The notes beneath the pieces are model-generated. The model saw nothing but the letters and a program-made list of their open reading frames with translations. It was not told where the DNA came from and searched no databases. This document shows, piece after piece, positions 1 to 6,406 of a stretch of 6,406 bases of DNA. The stretch comes from an uncultured Lachnospiraceae bacterium (GTDB lineage Bacteria > Bacillota_A > Clostridia > Lachnospirales > Lachnospiraceae): positions 5,388 to 11,793 of the forward strand of contig CAJUQU010000079.1 of the NCBI GenBank assembly GCA_910588595.1. The letters are read 5' to 3'. How positions within the stretch are numbered: the stretch's first letter is position 1; the number at the start of each line of letters is the position of its first letter. The position numbers were made by a program, and so were the translations under genes.

Positions 1-145
1 AGCCATCATCCACAAGTATGATCTCGAGTCTGCGATAGGTCTGCTGCAGGATCGATGTCATACACCGGTCAAGATACTGCCCGACATTATACACAGGCAC
101 TATGATCGAGATCAGATCCTTTTCATCTTTGTTCTGCATTGTCAT
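1..145 (-). CDS. Family 2 glycosyltransferase, N-terminal fragment (runs off left edge)
   Basis: This is the first 48 codons of a gene that continues beyond base 1. The translation begins MTMQNKDEKD, followed by ISIIVPVYNVGQYLDRC (residues 12-28), then SILQQTYRRLEIILVDDG (31-48). This is the classic opening of a GT-A fold family 2 glycosyltransferase: first beta strand, nucleotide-binding loop, and the VDDG acidic motif just before the cut. Such enzymes are cytoplasmic and transfer a sugar from a nucleotide donor; donor and acceptor cannot be told from this piece. The start at 145 is preferred over an in-frame ATG at 139 because GAGG at 155-152 lies six bases upstream of it. A further GGAG directly follows the upstream gene's stop. 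It starts 17 bases after the fucosyltransferase gene ends, consistent with one operon. The family call is secure; specificity is unknown. Confidence 0.93.
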   Translation of the reverse strand, partial: MTMQNKDEKDLISIIVPVYNVGQYLDRCMTSILQQTYRRLEIILVDDG

Positions 146-162
146 ATCCCGCCTCAGTCTCC

Positions 163-1059
163 TTAAAATATCTTTCCCTCAGCATCGATCAGAATCCACC
201 CCTGCCAGTTTTCACGCACTGTCCCTGCATCGGAGACTTCATAATTGTCGTGGCGGAGCGGGCGGATCATCAACTTGTCAGGATTCCTGTTCAGCCTCGC
301 GCCCCATATACTAAAAGTGCTGTTTGCACAAATATTATGTCTGCAATGACTCATCAGCTCCATGTCATGCAGGCTCTCCCTGTCGCTGTTCCAGTCCACT
401 ATGCGCATGTTGTCTTGTACATAATGTGCCCTCACATACGCCGGATCATCTGAAAAAATATAGAATACCGGATTGTCCACACGCTCTGAAACATATTTTA
501 TGGCACTGTCATAGTACTGTTCCGTACAGATCCCCATATACCGCCTGCCATCCGCCACTGTGAGGTAATCCTTGCGCCGGATATGGATACTCACCGCATT
601 CTCCCGCGCCATCGCTTCCATCGCCTGCCTGTTGCGCGGGTCAGTACTTCCAGGAAACCTTATCTTCTCCTGCAGCAGCGAAGTGATGTCTGTATAATAC
701 CGCTCGCACCCCCAGAAACCGTAGAGATACACATCGTCCATCGAAAAGATTTCCGGCATATAGTCCGCCCGCTCCCTGACCGTCCTGTCCCGCCTGCCTG
801 TGAGTTTTCGCCGCACCCTGTCTGTCAGTTTCATACTGTTATCCAGAAAAAGTCTCCGCTCCTGTGCTGTGCATACTTCATACTGCAGTGCGTCGAGCCA
901 CTCGAGCTCCAGCGCACGCCATTCCCTGTCCCCGCCTGCCTCTTTGCTGTAGGCGTACAGGTCAAGCTTCGCTTCCTTGCCAAGCGTCCTGAATTTTTCA
1001 TATAATGCATACTGGTAGAGCTGGTTTCCCAACCCTCCCATGACATGTATGATGATCAT
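163..1059 (-). CDS. GT11 alpha-1,2-fucosyltransferase-like enzyme
   Basis: This 298-residue protein has the normal length and motifs of glycosyltransferase family 11, whose characterised bacterial members mainly move L-fucose from GDP-fucose to a galactose in alpha-1,2 linkage. The N-terminus MIIIHVMGGLGNQLYQYA (GGLGNQ at 8-13) is the family opening. HIRRKDY at 159-165 is the HxRRxDY motif that binds GDP-fucose. FYIFSDD at 199-205 and CANSTFSIWGARLN at 244-257 are the later conserved donor-site blocks. There is no signal peptide or membrane segment, so it should act in the cytoplasm, perhaps held at the membrane by the very basic stretch at 81-97. The start is supported by GGAGG at 1070-1066, six bases upstream. 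It sits between a GT-C membrane protein and a GT2 enzyme, which suggests a fucosylated repeat unit. The linkage is inferred from family membership, and some GT11 enzymes differ in acceptor. Confidence 0.93.
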   Translation of the reverse strand: MIIIHVMGGLGNQLYQYALYEKFRTLGKEAKLDLYAYSKEAGGDREWRALELEWLDALQYEVCTAQERRLFLDNSMKLTDRVRRKLTGRRDRTVRERADYMPEIFSMDDVYLYGFWGCERYYTDITSLLQEKIRFPGSTDPRNRQAMEAMARENAVSIHIRRKDYLTVADGRRYMGICTEQYYDSAIKYVSERVDNPVFYIFSDDPAYVRAHYVQDNMRIVDWNSDRESLHDMELMSHCRHNICANSTFSIWGARLNRNPDKLMIRPLRHDNYEVSDAGTVRENWQGWILIDAEGKIF

Positions 1060-1101
1060 GCGGTCCCTCCGTTTTCCTTGCCGCGTATATCCCTGCGCCA
1101 G

Positions 1102-2682
1102 CTAATCCGCCTTTTTCATATAGTAGAGCTTCGCCGTCGTATCCACGACCGGTTCCACATTATAGCCCAGCTCCGCAAAGGTGTCCACAAACGCATTCCA
1201 CTGCCCTGTCACCAGATACAGCTCGTCCGGGAGCGCGCCGCTGTACACCCTGTTGAGGTAATCTGTCCACCCCTCTGTATCGTCCCTGGCGATCGTCTCC
1301 GGGTCATCGTTGTAGATAATATTTTCCCACTGTGACTCATCGTACTTTTCATTATGGGTAAAGTAGTACGTGAATCCATACCGCTGGTGAAAGTCAAGCA
1401 GCGTCGGCGTCTCATATCCGCCGCGCGCATACCAATCGGCAACCACTGTGCGCAGATCCATCTTCGCCCAGTGGTTACTGATTCGATAATCCCCGTAGAC
1501 GCAGTACAGGATCCCGGCAGCCACCAGACCGATCTGTACGGCTCTCGCCCCTTTTTTGGCAATAAACTCAGCGCTGCTGCACCGCAGGATCCTCACAAAC
1601 TCATACAGAGATACCGCGATCAAAACAAACCACAGCGGAAACAGGAAGAAGCTATAGCGGTTCCCATACCATCCATAGGCATATAGGTTGAGCTTCGTAA
1701 CGATATAATAGATCAGATATACCGCGATATTGCAGTACAGAAATTTTCTGAATACATCCAGCTTAGTCTTTACTGCCACGTATATAATGATCAGCCCGAT
1801 CACGACCATCGCTGCGATGATAAGCCACCAGAGCTTCTCCCAGTCCCTGTCGATGTCGATCGTGCTCCACTTGAACACCCACATCATACTGTAGAAGAAA
1901 TCATAGATGATATTTCCCTTCTCTATGATGATGTCCTTATTGGCATTGAAAGTGGACACCTGGTTGGCAGACTGCGGGATCAGATAGTAATATACCAGGA
2001 TAAAGCCGCCAGCCGCACCGCTGACAAGATCCAGTACCAGACTCAGTTTCAAGCTCTTCCAGTCCTTTCTGCGCGCAGCCATCACCAGAACACTGATCCC
2101 AAAGGGCACAACGACGAACACAGAACCATAATGTGTAAAGACTGACAGGACACACAGCAGCGTGAACGCGAGAATCCGCCTGGTGTTTATCTGCTCACAG
2201 ACAAAAAGCCATACATAGATGAGCCAGAACAGAAATGCCAGAAGAAGCGAGTACTCAGATGCTTCCTTTATATAATACATCAGTATATAAATACTAGAAC
2301 AGATCACAACACAAAAAGCCGCCATATAGCGGTCACAAATCTTTCTGATGATCATGTATAGTCCGATTGCCGCAATAAACCCGAAAATGACGCTCGAGAA
2401 ACGATACCACCACTCATCCTCGCTGACCTGAAGCCACACACACATCAGCCAGTTATACAGCGGAGGCTGCTGCTGGATATTCGCTATCCGCTCATACATG
2501 GTAGTATATTTCGTCACTCCCCTGATCACGCCTCTTACCGGTATGGAACAGTAAAACTCCATCGCCTCATCCTGCCAGATCGGTGCCTCTGTCAGCTTGT
2601 ACAATGCCATGATCCAATAATATATGAAGGCAATGCCAGCCGTTATCCATTCCGGCAGACGCCCCCGCCGAAGCGGCTTCAT
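1102..2682 (-). CDS. GT-C type (family 39-like) membrane glycosyltransferase
   Basis: A 526-residue polytopic membrane protein with about ten to eleven hydrophobic segments, the first at about 12-29 and others across 94-234, 284-364 and 381-397. The first outer loop carries APIWQDEAMEFY (33-44) with an acidic Asp-Glu pair (38-39), followed by QQPPLYNWLM (71-80). The order of a DE pair then a PPLY block is typical of the PMT_2/family 39 group that includes ArnT and other polyprenyl-phosphate-sugar transferases. A GNRYSFFLFPLW block (340-351) lies before the last membrane segments. Residues from about 405 form a soluble C-terminal tail of about 120 residues, probably outside the cell. By family it would move a sugar from a lipid carrier onto a glycan or protein outside the membrane; the substrate cannot be read from sequence. 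The start is backed by GAGGAG at 2697-2692, nine bases upstream. The fucosyltransferase gene follows after 42 bases. Confidence 0.85.
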   Translation of the reverse strand: MKPLRRGRLPEWITAGIAFIYYWIMALYKLTEAPIWQDEAMEFYCSIPVRGVIRGVTKYTTMYERIANIQQQPPLYNWLMCVWLQVSEDEWWYRFSSVIFGFIAAIGLYMIIRKICDRYMAAFCVVICSSIYILMYYIKEASEYSLLLAFLFWLIYVWLFVCEQINTRRILAFTLLCVLSVFTHYGSVFVVVPFGISVLVMAARRKDWKSLKLSLVLDLVSGAAGGFILVYYYLIPQSANQVSTFNANKDIIIEKGNIIYDFFYSMMWVFKWSTIDIDRDWEKLWWLIIAAMVVIGLIIIYVAVKTKLDVFRKFLYCNIAVYLIYYIVTKLNLYAYGWYGNRYSFFLFPLWFVLIAVSLYEFVRILRCSSAEFIAKKGARAVQIGLVAAGILYCVYGDYRISNHWAKMDLRTVVADWYARGGYETPTLLDFHQRYGFTYYFTHNEKYDESQWENIIYNDDPETIARDDTEGWTDYLNRVYSGALPDELYLVTGQWNAFVDTFAELGYNVEPVVDTTAKLYYMKKAD

Positions 2683-2717
2683 ATCAAAATACTCCTCATT
2701 CTTTACCGTTCCTCCTT
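2679..2717 (-). other. Shine-Dalgarno plus six-codon mini-ORF overlapping the GT-C start
   Basis: On the minus strand AAGGAGG (2717-2711) lies eleven bases before an ATG at 2699-2697. This opens a tiny reading frame, MRSILI, ending in a TGA at 2681-2679. That stop overlaps the ATG (2682-2680) of the GT-C gene as ATGA, the usual geometry of translational coupling. The mini-ORF also contains the GAGGAG that serves the GT-C start. The layout could let ribosomes load at the strong site, stop and restart on the membrane-protein gene, or the AAGGAGG could be unused. There is no attenuator hairpin, so classical attenuation is not indicated. No function is claimed for the peptide itself. Confidence 0.3.
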
Positions 2718-2719
2718 AT

Positions 2720-2734
2720 ATCAATAGTATTGAT
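2720..2734. repeat. Perfect 7-1-7 palindrome in intergenic gap
   Basis: ATCAATAGTATTGAT is a perfect inverted repeat with seven-base arms around one central base. It lies four bases past the stop of the 573-residue membrane protein gene and just ahead of the Shine-Dalgarno AAGGAGG (2717-2711). The arms are AT-rich and the single central base leaves no room for a stable RNA loop, and there is no T-run, so it is not an intrinsic terminator. It could be a protein-binding site or chance. Confidence 0.5.
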
Positions 2735-2738
2735 TGCT

Positions 2739-4460
2739 TCAGGGCTTCCTATTCTCCTCTGATGCACAAAAACCTTCCTCCATCGATCCTCCCCTTAATC
2801 GGATGTGTTCCTGGCTGGGAACCGATGGAAAAGGATCGTACCCGATCCTGTCCCCACTGACCGGACAATAGAATGTAATGCCATCCACCACAAAGCTTTC
2901 CAGCGCATAGTGACCATAATCCTGCTGCCATACGTACGCCTGTTTTCCCGCCTCACCGCGGCAGTACCGCACGAGCGAAACCAGCTTGACAGCCGAAAAA
3001 GCCCAGAGGACTGCCATTCCCAACACAGCTATCCTTCTTATCATATCCTTTTTTTGGCAATTGTCAAAGTATTTTATCACAATATCACATAAAATACCTG
3101 CTGTTATCATCACCAAAAGCAGTACATATGCATATCCATAGCGCAGCAGGGGCGCCGAAAACTGCCAGAATCCATACGACGCCAACACCGTCACAAGCAC
3201 CAGGATCTGTTCTCTGAGCATTTTACCCGCGCCCTGTTTGACGCAAAACAATCTTACCATCAGCACCGCAAATATCAGCAGGCACACAAGATCTGCGAGG
3301 ATCAGTATTTTTCCGATCACGGGCAGCGAACTCTCAAACCATCCTGAAAACCACTGGGTGATCGGAAGATCGACGAGTGCCGCATTGTTGAGGCCCCTGC
3401 CCCACGTCCTGATCTCCGCCGCATCAAGTGCAGCCACAGCCGCATTTATTTTCCAGTCCACATCAAAAAGATCGAGCGCCGGAAGCGGATATAACAGATA
3501 GCCCGACAGGAGCACTGTCCTTGCAAGCCACGGCGCGATAGTGATGATCCCCATCATCAGATAAATGCCTATATCGCGCCATCTTTTCTGTGTGATAAGC
3601 ATGGACGCCGGCTTTGCGAGCAGGATCAGTATCAGCCCCGCTGTCAGCTTGAGTGTCACCGCATACACGCCAGCCACGCACAGGAGCGCGTACGGCACAG
3701 TGCTTTCCTCCCCGCGCTCCACCAGATCCAGCCATCTTATGATCACAAAAAATACCACGCACATTATGGCATAATCCGACGCAGGCGCCACAACGTCACT
3801 GTAGATGACCGTGAGATAATAAAACGCGCCGAGACGCGCAAAGTCTGTCACCAGTGTCCTGTTCTGTCTCGTTCTGTCTCTCTCGAACAGCGGAAAGACC
3901 TGTATCCAGAGCAGGAGCGCCATCAGACCATTGACTGTGTGAAGCGAGTGTCCTGTCAGGAACTTCATGCTGTACAGCGCTGACAATGCAAAGAAAGAAC
4001 TGTTGTACGCAAACCGCACATGGATATTTCCAAGTCCTCTGACAATACCATACTCTTCGATCCAGCGGATACTCTGGGCATGGTAAAGGTCCGAATCATA
4101 GTGCATGTATCCTCTCGATGTACAAAAGCACCAGACCGCGATACTCAGCAGTATTGCAAGTTTCCACGTGATGCTTCTGCCGTGCCATGCCTCCGACAGC
4201 AGACGAACGATCTGATGTCTGTAAACCACTGCCGCCGCAAGACATACCACGACAAGAAGAGCGTTTGCCGCAGCGCCCACTTTATAGAACAGGCTGAATA
4301 TCTGCGCGTATACCGTCACGGTCAAAAGACCCAGCGCCGCAATACAGGCTATGTCTTTAATATAATAGTGAAACATTCTGCGGACAAACGCAGCCAGCCC
4401 AAAACCGATCAGAAATGAGGTGGCTGCGATATAGAACCAATTGAACAGTACAGAAATCAT
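2739..4460 (-). CDS. Polytopic membrane protein, LIC_10190/DUF8201-like
   Basis: A 573-residue integral membrane protein with roughly a dozen or more hydrophobic segments (for example 7-25, 37-59, 64-80, 100-115, 175-192, 255-282, 296-320, 382-405, 440-462, 475-497) and a soluble C-terminal tail of about 75 residues. The most telling stretch is YDSDLYHAQSIRWIEEYG (121-138), followed by VRGLGN (140-145) and YNSSFFALSALYS (152-164). I recognise this from memory as the signature of the LIC_10190 family of membrane proteins found in polysaccharide loci. The tail block FYCPVSGDRIGYDPFPSVP (530-548) also fits that family. The Asp-rich loop after a hydrophobic helix resembles the catalytic loop of GT-C transferases, so a lipid-linked sugar transferase or polymerase role is plausible but unproven. 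The start is set by GAGGAG at 4472-4467, which overlaps the stop codon of the upstream gene, pointing to translational coupling. Residues 193-202 are encoded by a short tandem repeat region. Confidence 0.8.
   Translation of the reverse strand: MISVLFNWFYIAATSFLIGFGLAAFVRRMFHYYIKDIACIAALGLLTVTVYAQIFSLFYKVGAAANALLVVVCLAAAVVYRHQIVRLLSEAWHGRSITWKLAILLSIAVWCFCTSRGYMHYDSDLYHAQSIRWIEEYGIVRGLGNIHVRFAYNSSFFALSALYSMKFLTGHSLHTVNGLMALLLWIQVFPLFERDRTRQNRTLVTDFARLGAFYYLTVIYSDVVAPASDYAIMCVVFFVIIRWLDLVERGEESTVPYALLCVAGVYAVTLKLTAGLILILLAKPASMLITQKRWRDIGIYLMMGIITIAPWLARTVLLSGYLLYPLPALDLFDVDWKINAAVAALDAAEIRTWGRGLNNAALVDLPITQWFSGWFESSLPVIGKILILADLVCLLIFAVLMVRLFCVKQGAGKMLREQILVLVTVLASYGFWQFSAPLLRYGYAYVLLLVMITAGILCDIVIKYFDNCQKKDMIRRIAVLGMAVLWAFSAVKLVSLVRYCRGEAGKQAYVWQQDYGHYALESFVVDGITFYCPVSGDRIGYDPFPSVPSQEHIRLRGGSMEEGFCASEENRKP
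3861..3880. repeat. Exact 10-base tandem repeat inside coding sequence
   Basis: GTTCTGTCTC occurs twice head to tail (plus-strand orientation) inside the 573-residue membrane protein gene and is followed by a partial echo, TCTC. It encodes part of the basic loop ERDRTRQNRT (193-202). The unit is not a multiple of three, so gain or loss of one copy would shift the frame. The frame is intact here. Confidence 0.6.
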
Positions 4461-4473
4461 TTGTTTCTCCTCA
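4461..4473 (-). promoter_or_regulatory. Ribosome binding site overlapping the upstream stop codon
   Basis: The asnB-type gene ends in TGA and the sequence runs TGAGGAGAAACAA into the next ATG. The GAGGAG Shine-Dalgarno (4472-4467) shares bases with the stop codon and sits six bases from the start at 4460. Ribosomes finishing the amidotransferase gene would therefore pass over the initiation site of the membrane protein, which suggests coupled translation of the pair. Confidence 0.7.
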
Positions 4474-6357
4474 GCCCCTTACTGCCTCATTCTCCAGCCA
4501 CGACTGGAACATCAGGATATACCATATCTGGATCCGCCATCTGCCATTCTCGATAAAATCCTTCCAGAGGCGCTGCACTTCATCTGCATCCAATATCCCC
4601 TGACGCCTGATCAGGCTGCTGTCGAGCAGCGATTCCGCCCACTCCCGAAGCCCGGGTTCCCGAAGCCACTGCGTGATCGGGATCGAAAAGCCTTTCTTGG
4701 GTCTGTCCATCATCGCTTTTGGAACATATTTGTATAGTACATCTTTGAGTACAAGCTTTCCCTCATTTTCCTGTTTTTTGTACTCCATAGGTATCGTCCA
4801 GGCAAACTCAACAACATCCTTGTCCAGCATCGGCACCCGCGTCTCCAGGGAAACCGCCATGGCGGTGCGGTCGACCTTGACAAGAATGTCATCCGGGTGA
4901 TATACCTCCATATCCATCAGCATGATGCTGCCCTGTGTATCTCTCAGCGCCCCATAGGGATAACTGTTGTGCTTGTAGGGATACGTTTCTCTCTCCAGGG
5001 CGATCTGCAGGTTCGATGCCTCCTGCGCATTGGACAGTTCATACAGATGTTCCGGGCTCTTCGCTCCCAGAAGATACGCTTTGGTCTGCAGCATCTGGTT
5101 CTTTTTGATCAGCGGATTGCCTGTCAGAAGGCTGCTGGCAAGTTTGCGTATGCCATAAGGGCAGCTTCTCATCTTTCCCCAGATCCGGTTGATCGAGGAG
5201 TAGGACGTGTATCCGCAGAACAGTTCGTCCCCTGCATCGCCGCTCAAGGACACTGTCACATGTTCGCGTGTCATCCGGCTCACAAGATATGTTGGGATCT
5301 GCGATGAATCAGCAAACGGCTCACCGAAGATCCATGAAAGCCTGGGGATCACCGCTTTGGCATCCTCCGCTGTTATATAGAGTTCCGTGTGCTCTGTGCC
5401 GAGGTGCTGTGCGATCTCCTTCGCGTACACTGCCTCGTTGTACTCTGGATCATCCATGCCGATCGTAAAGCTTTTGACTTTCCGATCCGACTGTGCCTGC
5501 ATCAGCGCCACGACCGTACTGCTGTCGATCCCTGCCGACAGAAACGCCCCGACCGGAACATCTGCCACCATCTGCTCTCTGATCGATGCCTTCAGCAGCC
5601 GTTCGAGCTCATCTGCCGCCTCCTGCCTGCTTCCCTGAAACGGATGCGCCTGACCGTATTTCGCCGCGTCGCGCACAGACCAGTAAGCGCTGATCCTGGG
5701 CTCCTGATAGGGCGCTTCCAGCTCAAGCATACAGCCTGCATCCAGCTTGTAGATGTTCTGGTATATGGAATATGGCGCCGGAATATATCCGTGTATGAAG
5801 TACAGCTGCAGCACCTTTGTGTCGATCGGATTGTCAAAACCATCCAGCACACTAAAGCAGCCAATATCCGAAGCAAACACAAAATGTCCGTTTACAAAAC
5901 CATAATACAAAGGTTTCTCCCCGACCCTGTCCCGTATGAGTGTCAGTTTACGTGTCTGTTTGTCAAAGAGCGCGATCGCAAACATTCCCTTACAGTGTCT
6001 GATCGTCTCCTCCACACCGTATGCCTCGACTGCCGCAAGCAGCACTTCCGTGTCGGAAGTCCCCCGAAACGCTGTCACTTTCTGTTCTTTCAACAGCTTG
6101 TCCCGCAGTCTGCGGTAATTGTAGATCTCCCCGTTGAACACACACACATATCTGCCGGACGCCGAGTGCATCGGCTGTGCACCGTTTTCTGACAGATCTA
6201 TGATCGAGAGTCTGCGGTGCCCCAGAACCACGTCTGCGCCTTCGCTCGCCCATACGCCTCCGGCGTCTGGTCCTCTGTGGTACATCCGTTTGTTCATTTT
6301 TTCGATATGATCCCTCCAATTGGAAGGACTGCCGCAAAACCCCGCTATTCCACACAT
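4471..6357 (-). CDS. asnB: Asparagine synthase (glutamine-hydrolysing), AsnB-type amidotransferase
   Basis: At 628 residues this matches full-length class B asparagine synthetases (about 550-635). After Met removal the catalytic nucleophile is Cys2 (MCGIAGFCG). The glutaminase domain shows RGPD (28-31), HRRLSIID (47-54), NGEIYN (75-80) and GTSDTE (99-104), the glutamine-binding set. The ATP-pyrophosphatase synthase domain has the PP-loop LSAGIDSS (273-280), SLSGDAGDELFCGY (369-382), VDRTAMAVSLETRVPMLD (495-512) and PKKGFSIP (553-560). It should hydrolyse glutamine, channel ammonia and amidate an adenylylated carboxylate in the cytoplasm. The canonical substrate is aspartate, but homologues in polysaccharide loci (for example WbpS of Pseudomonas aeruginosa O6) are linked to amidation of sugar uronic acids. 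The operon position, ten bases ahead of a glycan membrane protein, makes that a real alternative. The start is fixed by the required Met-Cys and by GGAG at 6369-6366, eight bases upstream. The symbol reflects family, not proven substrate. Confidence 0.93.
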   Translation of the reverse strand: MCGIAGFCGSPSNWRDHIEKMNKRMYHRGPDAGGVWASEGADVVLGHRRLSIIDLSENGAQPMHSASGRYVCVFNGEIYNYRRLRDKLLKEQKVTAFRGTSDTEVLLAAVEAYGVEETIRHCKGMFAIALFDKQTRKLTLIRDRVGEKPLYYGFVNGHFVFASDIGCFSVLDGFDNPIDTKVLQLYFIHGYIPAPYSIYQNIYKLDAGCMLELEAPYQEPRISAYWSVRDAAKYGQAHPFQGSRQEAADELERLLKASIREQMVADVPVGAFLSAGIDSSTVVALMQAQSDRKVKSFTIGMDDPEYNEAVYAKEIAQHLGTEHTELYITAEDAKAVIPRLSWIFGEPFADSSQIPTYLVSRMTREHVTVSLSGDAGDELFCGYTSYSSINRIWGKMRSCPYGIRKLASSLLTGNPLIKKNQMLQTKAYLLGAKSPEHLYELSNAQEASNLQIALERETYPYKHNSYPYGALRDTQGSIMLMDMEVYHPDDILVKVDRTAMAVSLETRVPMLDKDVVEFAWTIPMEYKKQENEGKLVLKDVLYKYVPKAMMDRPKKGFSIPITQWLREPGLREWAESLLDSSLIRRQGILDADEVQRLWKDFIENGRWRIQIWYILMFQSWLENEAVRG

Positions 6358-6406
6358 AATCCGAACTCCATTCCCTGTACGATCTCTATCTGTTTTCTAT
6401 GCCTGT
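6358..6406 (-). other. Short stretch upstream of the amidotransferase gene
   Basis: These 49 bases hold the GGAG ribosome binding site (6369-6366) and otherwise show no clear promoter boxes. A preceding gene may end here. One frame reads into a TAG at 6388-6386. Another stays open from the right edge through the asnB start and stops just inside it. The piece is too short to choose between these or to name the neighbour. Confidence 0.3.

Noticed and set aside
583..1005. A 140-codon plus-strand open frame opposite the fucosyltransferase gene.
   Set aside because: It is antisense to a clear GT11 gene, shows no domain, and has no convincing ribosome binding site; it is a shadow frame.
1060..1101. 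Possible weak stem (GCGC/CGCG elements) between the GT-C and fucosyltransferase genes, considered as a terminator.
   Set aside because: Pairing is short and interrupted and no T-run follows on the minus strand, so it does not look like an intrinsic terminator.
3049..3055. A run of seven A on the coding strand reads CAA AAA AAG, a dnaX-like slippery heptamer in the right frame inside the 573-residue membrane protein gene.
   Set aside because: I saw no clear stimulatory hairpin after it, and the shifted frame soon ends after an unremarkable extension. The normal frame continues into a family-like C-terminal tail, so chance is the better explanation.
5389..6192. A 267-codon open frame on the plus strand opposite the amidotransferase gene.
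   Set aside because: It lies wholly antisense to a gene with complete, well-conserved motifs. Its translation is rich in Cys, His and Arg with no recognisable domain, as expected from the complement of a coding strand.
6355..6406. An open frame entering from the right edge on the minus strand and overlapping the first codons of the amidotransferase gene.
   Set aside because: Only about 19 codons are visible and another frame also offers a plausible upstream stop, so I could not support a gene call.

Overview
The window is a five-gene stretch of a bacterial surface-polysaccharide (exopolysaccharide, capsule or wall-glycan) locus. All five genes lie on the minus strand and are closely spaced, so they are probably co-transcribed from a promoter beyond the right edge. 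Strong purine-rich Shine-Dalgarno sequences (GGAGG, GAGGAG, AAGGAGG) precede nearly every start. Together with roughly balanced base composition and the protein families present, this suggests a member of the Bacillota, perhaps a gut clostridial lineage such as Lachnospiraceae. That placement is inference, because the window holds no taxonomic marker gene.

In transcription order (right to left) the layout is: (1) 6357-4471, an AsnB-type glutamine-hydrolysing asparagine synthase/amidotransferase with both domains and their key motifs intact; (2) 4460-2739, a large polytopic membrane protein resembling the poorly characterised LIC_10190 / DUF8201 family; (3) 2682-1102, a second polytopic membrane protein of the GT-C (family 39-like) glycosyltransferase type; (4) 1059-163, a GT11 alpha-1,2-fucosyltransferase-like enzyme with the HxRRxDY motif; (5) 145-1, the first 48 codons of a family 2 glycosyltransferase that runs off the left edge. 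The gaps between genes are 10, 56, 42 and 17 bases, and none holds a recognisable terminator. No stretch over 300 bases lacks a gene, and I saw no RNA gene, CRISPR array, insertion sequence or attachment site.

A coherent model is assembly of a fucosylated, possibly amidated surface glycan. The cytoplasmic GT2 and GT11 enzymes would use nucleotide sugars to extend a lipid-linked repeat. The GT-C-like membrane proteins would use lipid-linked donors on the outer face of the membrane, or take part in export or decoration. The AsnB homologue would transfer an amide nitrogen to a sugar carboxylate, or simply make asparagine. No flippase, polymerase or sugar-nucleotide synthesis gene is inside the window.

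I found no clear evidence of a wholly new system. The most notable points are the poorly characterised membrane-protein pair, the AsnB homologue embedded in a glycan operon, and the 56-base gap between genes 2 and 3. That gap holds a 7-1-7 palindrome and a well-placed six-codon mini-ORF whose stop overlaps the next start.
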